Positions 26,656 through 36,569 of a stretch of 64,000 nucleotides of DNA are shown here, one piece after another. This DNA comes from Tritrichomonas musculus. Taxonomy: Eukaryota > Parabasalia > Tritrichomonadida > Tritrichomonadidae. The notes under the pieces are model-generated. The model searched no databases, was not told where the DNA came from, and saw only the letters and a list, made by a program, of their open reading frames with translations. The stretch is taken from contig JAPFFF010000001.1 of assembly GCA_039105265.1 (NCBI GenBank), forward strand, positions 6,200,001 to 6,264,000, read 5' to 3'. The number at the start of each line of letters is the position of its first letter. The first letter of the stretch is position 1. Made by a program: the position numbers and the translations under genes.

Positions 26656-28242
26656 TGCATAATATTGACTGGAATGACTATAAAATATTTAAATATATAT
26701 AAATCGAGTAGTCTATATATGCAAAAATTTGTTTTTTGATCTTCAATAGGAAAATGTCACTTAATGTTATTTTAATTACATATGTATTTAAGCCATTATA
26801 TTAAAACCGTTTTAAGAATATGCTTATATTTTTTAATTTCAGCAGTTGGAAAAATATTTTTAAAGCTAATTCAACTCTATATTTTCGAAATCCATCTGTA
26901 ATAGCATTTGCTCATTATCTCCTCGTTTATTTTTTAATTAAAGAAAAGCACAACGGCAGCAAATGCAGAAGACTTTCCCGATGTACTCGGTGCGCTTTTT
27001 CACACTTTTATAAACAGAAACTTTCGCAATAGCATTGGCACTATATCTCCTCGATTACTTTTTAATTAAAGAAAAGCACAACGGCAGCAATTACAGAAGT
27101 CACCACTGATAATGCATCAGAATGCACAATTCCTATGTAGATCAAAGTTACAGCTCATACAAAGATCAAAAGAGCATACGAATTTATAATGTTCTTACAA
27201 AGACCATAGTTCACCAAAGATTAAAAGCTCACATCAGCATAGAACACCTTTTATCAAAAAAAAAAAAAAAAAATTATTTCTTATAAATACTCAAATACGC
27301 CATGATATTCCAATCAGTTTTACCATGATCTACTGAGTATTCTTTGATGATACATTAGCAAAATTAACAATGAATAGTCTATTGCTCTTTTAAATCTATC
27401 AAAGGTTTTGTTAATATTGTTACCAAAGCGATTTCTCGCATCTTTTTACTTTCTCAGAAAAATCCAAAATAAGATGAAATTTTCGAAATTTTTTTAAAAA
27501 ATTATTTAATCAACCAATTTAATTACATTACATGGGAAATATTATTGATATAGATAGCAAATTCGCCATATATGACCAGTAGAATTTTTTAATCAGCCAA
27601 TTACAACAGATTATTATTACACCAAAAACTTTGATTCTTTAATAACCTATTCAAAAGAGAGGACTCATAAATACTAAGATTATTTGATATTGGTTTTATC
27701 TTATCTTGAATTATGTGTTGGGATATTAAAATAATATTGATTTTTGTAACTTTATATTTTCTTTATGTCTTTTCTATATAAGCACTTATACATACGAATT
27801 ATTAGAATCATATTTAGATTTAGCTATTATCATTCGTTTTCTTTTTTTAAACCAATTGAATTTTTTATTTTCTATAAGGTCAAAAATTCACCTTTTTTTT
27901 ATATCGAATTATTAAAAAAAAAAAAAAAAAAACGTTAACTTTCTCATTTTATCTGAGATCAAGGTACTCTTGCTTTTTTGTTTATTTTATGGTAAAATAA
28001 TTGAATGGTGGAAAAAATATATCAAAAAGTTAAAATTTTTAAATAGTTAAAAAAACTTTTTCATAACATAATGTAAACTAACGTTAATTCGTTCGTTTGT
28101 TCAATGTTATCTTAACGTTGAAAGCTTCGTTGATGGTCGTTCAATTCATTGACCTTAACGGGCTCAATGTCGTTGATCGTTGACTGTCAATGAACGAGTG
28201 GTTAAAAAATTCAACGAGCTCAACGTCAACGTTGGCCATCCC
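26241..28242. mobile_element. Putative nested hAT-like element
   Basis: Short terminal inverted repeats AGGATGGTCAACGTTGA (26241-26257) and, reversed, GGGATGGCCAACGTTGA (28226-28242) resemble the GGGATGGCCAAC type of hAT transposon ends. AACGTTG and CGTTGA motifs cluster just inside both ends (26319-26350 and 28080-28235), as subterminal repeats do in hAT elements. No transposase frame is visible, so it would be non-autonomous. An exact 8-bp target duplication was not found. Confidence 0.4.
26900..27099 (+). repeat. Tandem pair of about 72-bp direct repeats
   Basis: 26900-26971 and 27028-27099 are near copies at an offset of 128 bp, sharing AATTAAAGAAAAGCACAACG and GCAGAAG/ACAGAAG. Inside the hAT-like element; no coding function evident. 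Confidence 0.75.
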
Positions 28243-28689
28243 TTTTAAATTTTTTTTATTTATAACCGACCCAGTAACGTGACCATATTAAAATAGCCAA
28301 AACATGCCAAAATCATCTAAAATATATAATTATTTTAGCACTAAGTGTGTCACAGTGCAATTTAAAATATGACTATAAAAAATTATATATGACTACATAT
28401 GAATATTTTAATAGCGATAACCTATAAAAATGGCAAAACAATGACAAATTCATGTGATTTCAGTGTTAAAATTAGCTCCATCGTTTCCGAATAATTCCAT
28501 AGCGAGATTCATATAAAATGCATTAGCAAGATTGTGACATATAATGAAGCTCTATTGTGTCCAATAAAGAAGGGATAATTGTGATAACAAAGAGATTGAA
28601 ATGTGAAATAAATGAATTTTTTATCTGATTAAAACCAAATGACACTGAACACCATGTTATACAGTTATGTGAGTGAAAAAAAGAAGAAG

Positions 28690-29835
28690 AAATAAAGTAT
28701 GAGTCTGTTAATGTTTATAGAGATGACGATTATCCGTTGAAATCAATCGATGAACAACCAGTTTGTGATTCGGGAACCCAAGATTGTACAGCAATAGCAA
28801 ACATTGCAGAGAAAGATCCATGTTATATACGATAGCAGGCATTTGATGAGATTCCTGAACGAGTATACACTATATAGTGTGAAGGTAACATTGATTAGAA
28901 TGGGAATCCATTAGAAGATGAAGAATCGATTAAACATCTCATTTGACGTAAACCACCAGTAAATATCAATGCTGAGTTAGAATATTATGATGAGAATGGT
29001 GAAATTAATTATAGGGATTATGATGATTATTATTATTGTATGAACCATAATAGATATGATTTACGGAAGATTACTAAACAAATTCGAACTAAGAAGTTCA
29101 TCTGTGAAGCACCAATCGATTCCTGAAAATCCACTGCTATTCGTAAATGGATTACATCACATAGTACAGATAAGTTTATGATTATAGTTCCTAGAGTGAA
29201 TATCGCTGAAGAATTCTGTGTCAAATTAGGTGAAGAGCTTAACTTTCGATTATGTGTTAATGATAATGCGTTTAGTAAATTCCATATAGCCGTACATAAG
29301 GGAGTTAACATAATTATTACAACTTACAACACTACTTCTAAAGGCTCAAATAATTTAGTTGAAGAATACTATATGAAAGAACAACAACTCGAATACTTTC
29401 TAGTAATTGATAAAGCACACATGCTATTACAACATATTGGATAATAGAGATTACCAAAGAGTTCGATAAGGTTGCATTAATAAGTGCCACTGCTTTGCGT
29501 GTTTTAGAGATTACATAATCGTTAATCCACATATTGATAAAAGATATAATCGAAATATCTATGTTAATAAGTTGATATCCAATGCTGATGAACAACGTGC
29601 TGCTATAGTTAACCTATTTCATACAAAGAGAATGAAATATGATACTGCTATAGTTAAGATAGAAGATAAGAAAGAGTGTAAGATATTTAAAGAATTATTG
29701 GAAGATAGATACAAAGTAGCTTTATATACAGGTGATAACAAAGAGGTTAAGTTGAATGAAGATTGTTTGTTCGAAGAAGATATTGACGTTATCATATCTA
29801 CCTCATCTATCCAGAACGGATAGTCGATTAAAGAG
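28690..29835 (+). pseudogene. Decayed SF2-helicase-like gene of the 3.8 kb element
   Basis: Translated pieces on the plus strand resemble an SF2 DEAD/DEAH-type helicase in order: an ATP-binding STAIRKWITS region, KFMIIVPRVNIAEEF (motif Ia-like), NIIITTYNTTSKG, VIDKAHMLL (motif II-like), then a C-terminal lobe with KYDTAIVKIEDKKECKIF, VALYTGDNKEV and DVIISTSSIQNG. It resembles helicases of large DNA viruses and virus-like elements more than host RNA helicases, but this is from memory of motifs only. It is broken, with roughly ten breaks, and ends next to the right inverted repeat. Confidence 0.55.
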
Positions 29836-29849
29836 AATACAATAAAATT

Positions 29850-29945
29850 AAGTCAAGGATGACAAAAATGTTAATTTTTTGTAGCCTGAATGAATTTGGG
29901 ATATGCGATGGCACTGGATATGCAAAATCCGTAGCTGTCATTATC
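29850..29945 (-). repeat. Right terminal inverted repeat of the 3.8 kb element
   Basis: Reverse complement of the left end. Runs from AAGTCAAGGATGAC outward to AGCTGTCATTATC. Confidence 0.75.
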
Positions 29946-30445
29946 GTTGCTACTATTGTCATAGCAGTTAGCAAAAAGCATTCGAGAATAATTTGATAAA
30001 TGATTAAAAATTAATTTATTATTAGCATTAAGAGTCATTGTCACTTTGGAATGGTAAAAATGAAAGTAAAACCAGAGAGAAATCCATTGAAATCATCCAC
30101 TTGATGTTGCAAATGAAAACATAGCAAATGGAGTTGATCAAAGAACCAAATATCCTTTCTTATACCTTTTATGATTATCTAGACAAGAAAATTTTAAACA
30201 TATAATTTTTGTAAGAATTTCATCTATCTTTTATGATTCATTTATCACTGTTGATTGCTATTTGAAGAGCAGTAAGGCAAGGATTGCTTCTTTAAACAAT
30301 CATGCTTATATAAAGAAACATTTTAATCCTCGTTACACTTCTACCTAACCGATAAGTTTCTTTTTTGCTAGGGATAATTAAAATATATTGATTAAGAACT
30401 CAACGGAATAGCGTTTACATCTTGTTTATCTTTGTGGTAGTTTTA

Positions 30446-30462
30446 TATATATATATATATAT
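30446..30462. repeat. (TA)n microsatellite
   Basis: Short TA dinucleotide run within the mobile-element block. Confidence 0.7.
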
Positions 30463-30479
30463 TCTAGTTGTGTTGCATA

Positions 30480-31260
30480 CGGTTGAATCACAAAAATATG
30501 GAGTTAAAACTCTATTTGTAACTTTTGAAGAAGCTCTTACTTTAATGCATCCTATATTATTCCCAAATTGACATATTCCACCTATAAAAAGGGAAAATAA
30601 TCTGAGAGAAAGCTATAGACTATTATCAATTCAATGATTTAGAATTGATTTAGCATTATTTTCATTGATTCTCTATATTTTTGATATAATTGTTAGAGAT
30701 GAAATTTTACTTATACACATTATGTTCAATGGGTATTTGAAAATCAACTCAAGATATCCCTCATCTCACTTTTATTGATTACAAAAAAAAAAAAAAAAAA
30801 AAAAAAAAAAACACTGAAGTATATGCAACGATAGAGCAATTTGGACATCCAGATTTAATGATAACATTGACATTTAACAATAAATGGAATGAAGTCAAGT
30901 TATTAATTGATAATGATTATATGAAATACACAAACGAAATCAAAATGAATTTAAAGTTTTATTCTATTCTGCTAGATTAGGAAAATGCATCCATTATTTT
31001 TGGAGATTTGAATTTCAAGGTAGAGGCGTACCACATGTTCATTCATTAAGATTGCTAGAAAATAATTTTGAGTATTATAGAGAAAAAGATAAGAATATTT
31101 TTGCTGAACTGTCACGAGAATCTTGTACAGAATTATTTTCTAAAATATAAGGATATATGATACATAAAGGTGTTGGTTGTTTTAACAAAAGGCCAGTTTG
31201 TAGATTCACTTATCACACAAGTAGATAGGTTAAGAGGCGCTCTGGGTAAAACCCTCAGCA
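30480..31260 (+). mobile_element. Helitron Rep fragment, broken
   Basis: Pieces match the Helitron N-terminal/Rep region in the right order. ATIEQFGHPDLMITLTFN followed by KWNEV fits the FGxPxLFxTLTxNPKW block. GKCIHYFWRFEFQGRGVPHV followed by HS fits the EYFYRVEFQxRGxPHIH block, with the two metal-binding His of the rolling-circle nuclease kept as HVH. YMIHKGVGCFNKRPVCRF fits the HkHxxxCxkxxxxCRF block. The pieces lie in different frames with stops, a 29-A tract sits just before the first good block, and the PIF1-type helicase half is absent. Sequence from 30480 to 30780 (MHPILFPN) may be more of the same protein. Helitrons are rolling-circle DNA transposons; no terminal hairpin was found. 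Confidence 0.6.
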
Positions 31261-31351
31261 ATCCCTTTGCAACCCTTTTAAGGCAAGATTCATTGGAAGA
31301 ATTGGTTCTTTTCAAAAATAACAAGTAGTATATATAATCAAATTCGTCCAC

Positions 31352-32359
31352 CTGATATTCTATAACAATTTTTTTATAATTTTTTAAGACTCTCTCCTTT
31401 TTTTAATGTTTTATTTTTTTTTTTTTTCACATCGTTAAATGGTTGAATTTTTGAATGTATTCATTGAAAAATTGAAAAATTCTTCATATAGTAGCGTCAA
31501 ATTGGAACAAGAACGTCAAATTGGAAAAAGAACACTTCACTTTTTTCAAAAAATAAAATTTTATATTTGAATTAAAAATAATCGTTTTCACATCTTTTTT
31601 ATAATTTTTCTCTTCAAATACTTGAGATGCGCAAATAATATTTGGAAAGAAAAAATAAATCTTTTTAATTTTATTAAAAACAACAATGCTATTTTTATTT
31701 ACTCAATTTTTTGATTGATTTCTCAAAAATTTTTATCAATTTTTCAAAGAATTTTGTATTGATCTTGGCAATTCATCAAAAGATATTTAATATTAAATAA
31801 TTATTATCAATTTGTAAAATTATATCATTTTTATGAGGAAAAAAAATAATGTGATAAACTTCGGTGAAAAACAGTCATTTTGAAACTTTAAAAAACACTA
31901 TCATGCCAAAAGTGTATTGAATACATGCAAACACCATAATATAATTAGGCGATTTATAACAAAATTTATTTAATTGGCTATTCTTTATTATTCAAATATA
32001 AAAAACAAAGTTAATACAAAACCATATATGAATTGATTAATATACATATAATCTAATCAATTAAATGATTTCCTTTGCAGATTCCTTTGAAAGAACCAAA
32101 ATGAACAGAAAAAATATAATAAAAGTTATCAACTTTTTCAAAGATTTAATAGAAAAAAATTGATAGTTTAGTTGATTTTGAAACCCGAAAAATAAATTTC
32201 TGAATAATATTCAATTTATAAAGTAACTCTAATTAAATTTTGAAATAATTATTCACAATTGTTTTTCTATTTATTCAAAACGTTTAATGATTTTTTTTTG
32301 TGAAAAATGATCGTTTTTTTCTTGTGAGATAAGATTATACAAAATAAAAATTAAAATAA
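31352..32359. other. Intergenic region upstream of the importin gene
   Basis: About 1 kb. A 21-nt sequence, CGTCAAATTGGAA with a following A/C-AAGAAC, is repeated twice in tandem near 31494-31535. No gene seen. Confidence 0.5.
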
Positions 32360-35023
32360 ATGGATATTATCCAGATTTTGCAGAAAACAATCACCGGTAC
32401 ACCTGAGGAAATAGATCAAATATCTTATTTTCTTAAACAACAGCAGGGAAATCCAGAGTATATATCTTGCCTTCTCCAAATAATATCAAATGCTGAATTA
32501 GAAGAGATTCTACGTTTAGCTGCTGCAATTCAACTTAAATTACAAGTACAAAATAACTTCGAATTACCTCTTGACTTCACAGCAATTTGCACATTAATTG
32601 TTAATTCTCCAATTCGCGTTCAATTACAACTCCAGGTAATCTTATACGATTTTGTTCAGAAGAGAGTTGATTTAGGCCAGATCGAACAAGTAATTTCTGC
32701 ATGTGCAGAATTTATTCAAACCGACTCAAATCATGCTCTTGTATCTGTATTAATTTTACGCTACTTGATCAAGAATTATCATTTTGAACCTGAGCATATA
32801 ACATTTATTGAGCAATTTTTTCAACCAATTTCGACACTTATTCTTTCAGACCTCGAAAGTGAAGATATTTCTCAATTTTCACTTTTTATACATACGTCAC
32901 TTCTTACGGCATCAAAGTATTTAAATATAAAAAAATCTTCTCCTCTTCCTGCAATCGAAAAATCTTCTCCTCTTCCTGAAATTGTAAAATCTTCTCCGCT
33001 TCCTGCAATTGAAAATTGGGTTGAGATAATTACTCGTATTATTAATCAACCTGCTTATCAATGCCGACCACTTTTAGATAAAGATGCAATCAAACTCGCC
33101 TGCGAGCTTTTTAAATACCTTCATCCTCAAGTTAATGCAAGTCTTCTTCTTTCCATTGCTACTCACTCAATTAACGGCGCTTCTTTTGAGACAACAGCAA
33201 TGTCTTTCAAATATTTGAATCCAGCTCTTCGCTCAAATGAAATTTGGCCAATGATCGAACAACATCAATTTGATCTTGTTGGGGGCTTATATTTTCGTAC
33301 TTTTACTCTTTCTCAGGAAGATTTGAATGATATCAATGATAATCTATTATCATTTATCACTACAACCCAAGTTAGCGCTTTTGATGAAAGAACTCCTAGA
33401 AATGGAGCTGCGAAATCATTTTCAGATGCTGTTTATAATCATCCTACCCTTGCTGAATGCGCTGTTCGAATCGTCCTATGCGAGCTTGAATCATTCCGTG
33501 AGAGCGGAGATATTGGGAGAGCATATGGAGCTCTTCAATTTGCTGGCTTTGCTCTTCAAAAAGCTCCTGAACAATTTGCTCAAAAAACTGCACACATTAT
33601 ATACGATACTGCACTTTCAATGCTTCAAATTAACAATTTTATTTATACAGCTGGCTTCTTTCAATTTATTGGTTTGAAACCTGGAGCTTTCAATGATGTA
33701 AGCGTTCTTTTTAAGTGCTTTGAAGCTATTCTTAATTATCCATCATCAGCTGAAAACCAGAATACCAATTTAGCTCAACAACTACCTAACCAGCAAAATG
33801 TTCTTGATGGATATATTGAAGATCCAACAAGCGATTTAGTTCAATATTTTGCTAGTCACGCAGCTGCAAATTTATTTGCTAATTTCGAAAAAGATACAGA
33901 TTTATGTATACAAATCCGATCAGAAGTGAATAATAACGGCTCAATTAAACCATTATTATCAAATGTTCTACGTATATGCAAATTGTATCCAACCGACCAA
34001 TCCGCTGTTATCATAAGACATTTTACAAAGTTTTTTGTTGAAAATATAGCTCCAGTTGCAACAGAATATGTTAATGAGCTTTTCTTAATTTTCCTTCAAT
34101 ATGCAAGTGAACCGAGCCATTATGCACCAATTTCGATTACTAGTTGTCAATGCCAAATATCTGATGTTTGCCGTGTTATTCGTGAGCAAAGGACTGATGT
34201 ACCTTCTTCATACTTCAGTGAAGCCCTCTACAGGATTGAAGAAGTTGCCCTTCAATGCAATCCTCGAATCCTTGAAGATGTACTTGAATTAATGGCTTGC
34301 TTTACAGAATGCATAACAGAGATTTCTGAACCATTTGTCAATGTACCCCGAGTTCTTTTGAGCATTATCCAAAGAGGCGATAATGATTGTATCAATCAAA
34401 GTGATGTTGATATAAATGATAACAATCCAAATCCAAGAAATTACACAAATCAAGTGATCCCTGATAAACCATTCATTAAAGTTATAAAAGCTCTCATTAA
34501 AATCGATCCAGTAGAAGTAACATCATCACCTCAAATGTTTCTCCCTATAATAGAAATAGCAAAACATTTCTTGATCCAATTTAACAACAAATCTAATGAT
34601 TGTGTAAGCTCAATTCCTCTATTCCAGCTCATTTTTATTAAATTAAAACCATATCCAGCAGTTGGACAATTTGTACAAATGTTTTTAGAAATGATAGACC
34701 AAATTAGTCCTACATTTATTGCTGATGTTGTTGCCGCATTGGTTTACTTCAATCCAGTTTTAACTTTACAAAATGGAAGAAATTTCGAAAGATGGATGTC
34801 TGCCCAATATGCCGCTTTCCTATTGAGCGCTTTGAGTGTTTTACAATGTTGGGAATCTTTGCCTACTGAAATAACTCAAATGAAAGACCAAATTGTTAAA
34901 AAAATTAGTGAGAATTTGGCGATTTTGAATGACAATCTGCAGAAAAATAAATATAACGAAGATCCTGATATTTTTAATGTATCTGAAATTTTGCAAGCTT
35001 TCTCGGAGATCAACCTTCAATAG
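32360..35023 (+). CDS. Importin-beta family nuclear transport receptor
   Basis: 887 residues from ATG 32360. Residues 20-95 have the importin-beta N-terminal pattern that binds Ran-GTP (YISCLLQIISNAELEEILRL, then AAAIQLKLQVQN). The remainder is a continuous array of hydrophobic helix pairs, as in HEAT-repeat karyopherins, and the length fits importins of the IPO7/IPO8/CSE1 class (about 900-1,050). I cannot decide which paralogue. Residues 192-218 carry three in-frame copies of KSSPLPxIx. The receptor would shuttle cargo through the nuclear pore. No frame break. Convergent with the eS12 gene downstream. Confidence 0.75.
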   Translation: MDIIQILQKTITGTPEEIDQISYFLKQQQGNPEYISCLLQIISNAELEEILRLAAAIQLKLQVQNNFELPLDFTAICTLIVNSPIRVQLQLQVILYDFVQKRVDLGQIEQVISACAEFIQTDSNHALVSVLILRYLIKNYHFEPEHITFIEQFFQPISTLILSDLESEDISQFSLFIHTSLLTASKYLNIKKSSPLPAIEKSSPLPEIVKSSPLPAIENWVEIITRIINQPAYQCRPLLDKDAIKLACELFKYLHPQVNASLLLSIATHSINGASFETTAMSFKYLNPALRSNEIWPMIEQHQFDLVGGLYFRTFTLSQEDLNDINDNLLSFITTTQVSAFDERTPRNGAAKSFSDAVYNHPTLAECAVRIVLCELESFRESGDIGRAYGALQFAGFALQKAPEQFAQKTAHIIYDTALSMLQINNFIYTAGFFQFIGLKPGAFNDVSVLFKCFEAILNYPSSAENQNTNLAQQLPNQQNVLDGYIEDPTSDLVQYFASHAAANLFANFEKDTDLCIQIRSEVNNNGSIKPLLSNVLRICKLYPTDQSAVIIRHFTKFFVENIAPVATEYVNELFLIFLQYASEPSHYAPISITSCQCQISDVCRVIREQRTDVPSSYFSEALYRIEEVALQCNPRILEDVLELMACFTECITEISEPFVNVPRVLLSIIQRGDNDCINQSDVDINDNNPNPRNYTNQVIPDKPFIKVIKALIKIDPVEVTSSPQMFLPIIEIAKHFLIQFNNKSNDCVSSIPLFQLIFIKLKPYPAVGQFVQMFLEMIDQISPTFIADVVAALVYFNPVLTLQNGRNFERWMSAQYAAFLLSALSVLQCWESLPTEITQMKDQIVKKISENLAILNDNLQKNKYNEDPDIFNVSEILQAFSEINLQ
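32933..33013 (+). repeat. 27-bp triplicate inside the importin gene
   Basis: Three in-frame copies encode KSSPLPAIE, KSSPLPEIV and KSSPLPAIE, forming a Ser/Pro linker between HEAT helices. Near-identical third positions show recent expansion. Confidence 0.9.
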
Positions 35024-35734
35024 TTTTTATCATGCTAATATTAATATTATAGAAAGTAGAATTTTAATTTTATAAATTTTTTTCATGCTCATAATTTTAA
35101 ATTCATGTAATCTTTATAAATAATTTTTTTTTGTAAAAGCTAAATCCTTTTGTTCAAAGGTACGATAAAAAGCCAATATTGACAATAGCTCCTCCAGATT
35201 GGTCACTTTCCAAGCGGTACCAGCTTTCCTAAATTTTCATAAAAAAAATATATAAGTCATCATTCATAAATTCGATTCTTTGACACATAATAGTTAATGG
35301 CTATTCTGACATATGCTGATAGGATGAAAATGAACTTAAAAAAAGCAATTTTTTGATATTAATAATATAACTTTAGAGATGATTGCTTATTTTTATAAAT
35401 TAAACATCTTTAAATTATTTTATTTTGAGGAAATCCAAATTTTACATGAGCTAAATGAAATAGTTAATTGCCAAAATTAACATTTCATTCTTTTAGAAAA
35501 GGAAAGCCATGCCTAATTTCACATTTAAAAGAGATTCAGAGTGCATTCTTTTTTATACCATTATTTGTTAAAATTGGATTTTTTTTTAAATAGTTAATAT
35601 ATTTAACTAATAAGAGGCGTTGGAACAGGAAAATGCTAATATAAAATATTAGACAATCATTCCCGTTCATCAACGAATTTTAGAAAAAAAAAAAACGTTG
35701 ATTCATCACGGAATTAGTATAAAAATTAAAATGT
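35024..35734. other. Convergent 3' intergenic region
   Basis: 0.7 kb between the importin and eS12 stop codons. Poly-A/T tracts only; nothing recognised. Confidence 0.5.
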
Positions 35735-36124
35735 TTATTGTTCAGGATCAGCTGGAGCTGGATCAAAAGCGGCACGGAAGTTTTCAACATCTGGGTTGAT
35801 AACACCACCATATTTAAGAACTGCGCAAGCACCGCAGTTGATTTCCTTACGAACTGTACCGTTTCCACGAAGGTTTGTAAGACCAAGTGCTTTGCCGAGG
35901 AGGGCCTTTGTTTGAACTGTTTGAAGGTTAACGCTGTATCTCTTGCAAAGGCCAGTAATAAGAGCCTTGTAATCTTTGTTATCGCAATCATCAGCTACGA
36001 AAACAACCTTAGCCTTGTGTTTGATGATAGCTTTGACTGTGCAGTTGAATCCCTTAGCGACACGTCCTGAGAGGGAGATTTGACGAAGTCCATTTTCAAT
36101 TACTGCGTTGTTATCCTCAGCCAT
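35735..36124 (-). CDS. RPS12: Small ribosomal subunit protein eS12
   Basis: 129 residues from ATG 36124. It belongs to the L7Ae/L30e/S12e RNA-binding fold: GLRQISLSGRVAKGFNCTVK, then HKAKVVFVADDCDNKDYKAL, LCKRYSVNL, and KALLGKALGLTN, matching the eS12 order (helix, CVLAxNCDE-like strand, LCxxxxI/VxL, LGxxxGL). Length is usual for eS12 (about 130). An in-frame ATG at 36208 would add 28 hydrophobic residues, but eS12 has no such extension and an initiator-like TTTCATCGAG ends about 5 nt before ATG 36124, so the short start is chosen. Base composition is clearly more GC-rich than its surroundings, fitting a highly expressed gene. Confidence 0.88.
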   Translation of the reverse strand: MAEDNNAVIENGLRQISLSGRVAKGFNCTVKAIIKHKAKVVFVADDCDNKDYKALITGLCKRYSVNLQTVQTKALLGKALGLTNLRGNGTVRKEINCGACAVLKYGGVINPDVENFRAAFDPAPADPEQ

Positions 36125-36138
36125 TTGTCTCGATGAAA
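36125..36138 (-). promoter_or_regulatory. Initiator-like element of eS12
   Basis: In coding sense TTTCATCGAGACAA precedes the ATG. A TCA start core a few to twenty bases upstream of the ATG is the usual trichomonad arrangement (Inr consensus TCA followed by Py and T/A). Supports the short start; single-site evidence only. Confidence 0.3.
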
Positions 36139-36569
36139 TAAGGCCAAACCAAACCGCCGAAAACAAAATTAATAAAGATTTCAATAGTTTTTTTTTGAAT
36201 TTACTCATTCATTTTTTTCAATGACATTCAATTTGATTCATTAAAAAAATAAAAGATATTTTCATGTTTATCTTATCACAATTTTAATTTTTTATTTTGC
36301 TTATATAAAAATCATACTTTACTATTATATATTTTTTAAATAAATATTACTTTGTTATTTTTATAACAAAGCAGATATTTATCATAAAAACAATAAAAAA
36401 ATTCTTTATAGTTTTAATCACATAAAATACTTTAAGGGTGGTATTGAAAAGAAATCTTGAAAAGATAGCGAATACTTACCCACGATAGTAGAAAATGATT
36501 CTTGAGGTAGAATATATTAAAATTTTGGTGAATTTTTCACCTTTTTGACCAAAATTTTCTTTTTAAAAA
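36139..36569. other. Divergent intergenic region
   Basis: About 430 bp between eS12 and the CNOT1-like gene, which diverge, so it holds both promoters. No other feature seen. Confidence 0.5.

Larger units (their letters stand above)
26136..29945. mobile_element. Fossil element with 96-bp terminal inverted repeats (class uncertain)
   Basis: The ends 26136-26231 and 29850-29945 are long inverted repeats of each other, sharing CAAATTCATTCAGGCTACAA and AAATTAACATTTTTG. The interior holds a decayed SF2-helicase-like gene near the right end and what looks like a nested hAT-like element in the left half. Long inverted repeats plus a helicase would fit a reduced Polinton- or virus-like element or a large DNA transposon; no capsid, integrase or polymerase piece is visible, so the family is left open. 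It is broken. Divergence between the two ends suggests moderate, not ancient, age. No clear target-site duplication is seen. Confidence 0.6.

Noticed and set aside
26820-27032. 70-codon plus-strand frame inside the hAT-like element
   Set aside because: Overlaps a tandem repeat and resembles no transposase; treated as chance.
26120-29960. Target-site duplication around the 3.8-kb element
   Set aside because: The flanks outside the two inverted repeats show no matching short direct repeat that I can defend.
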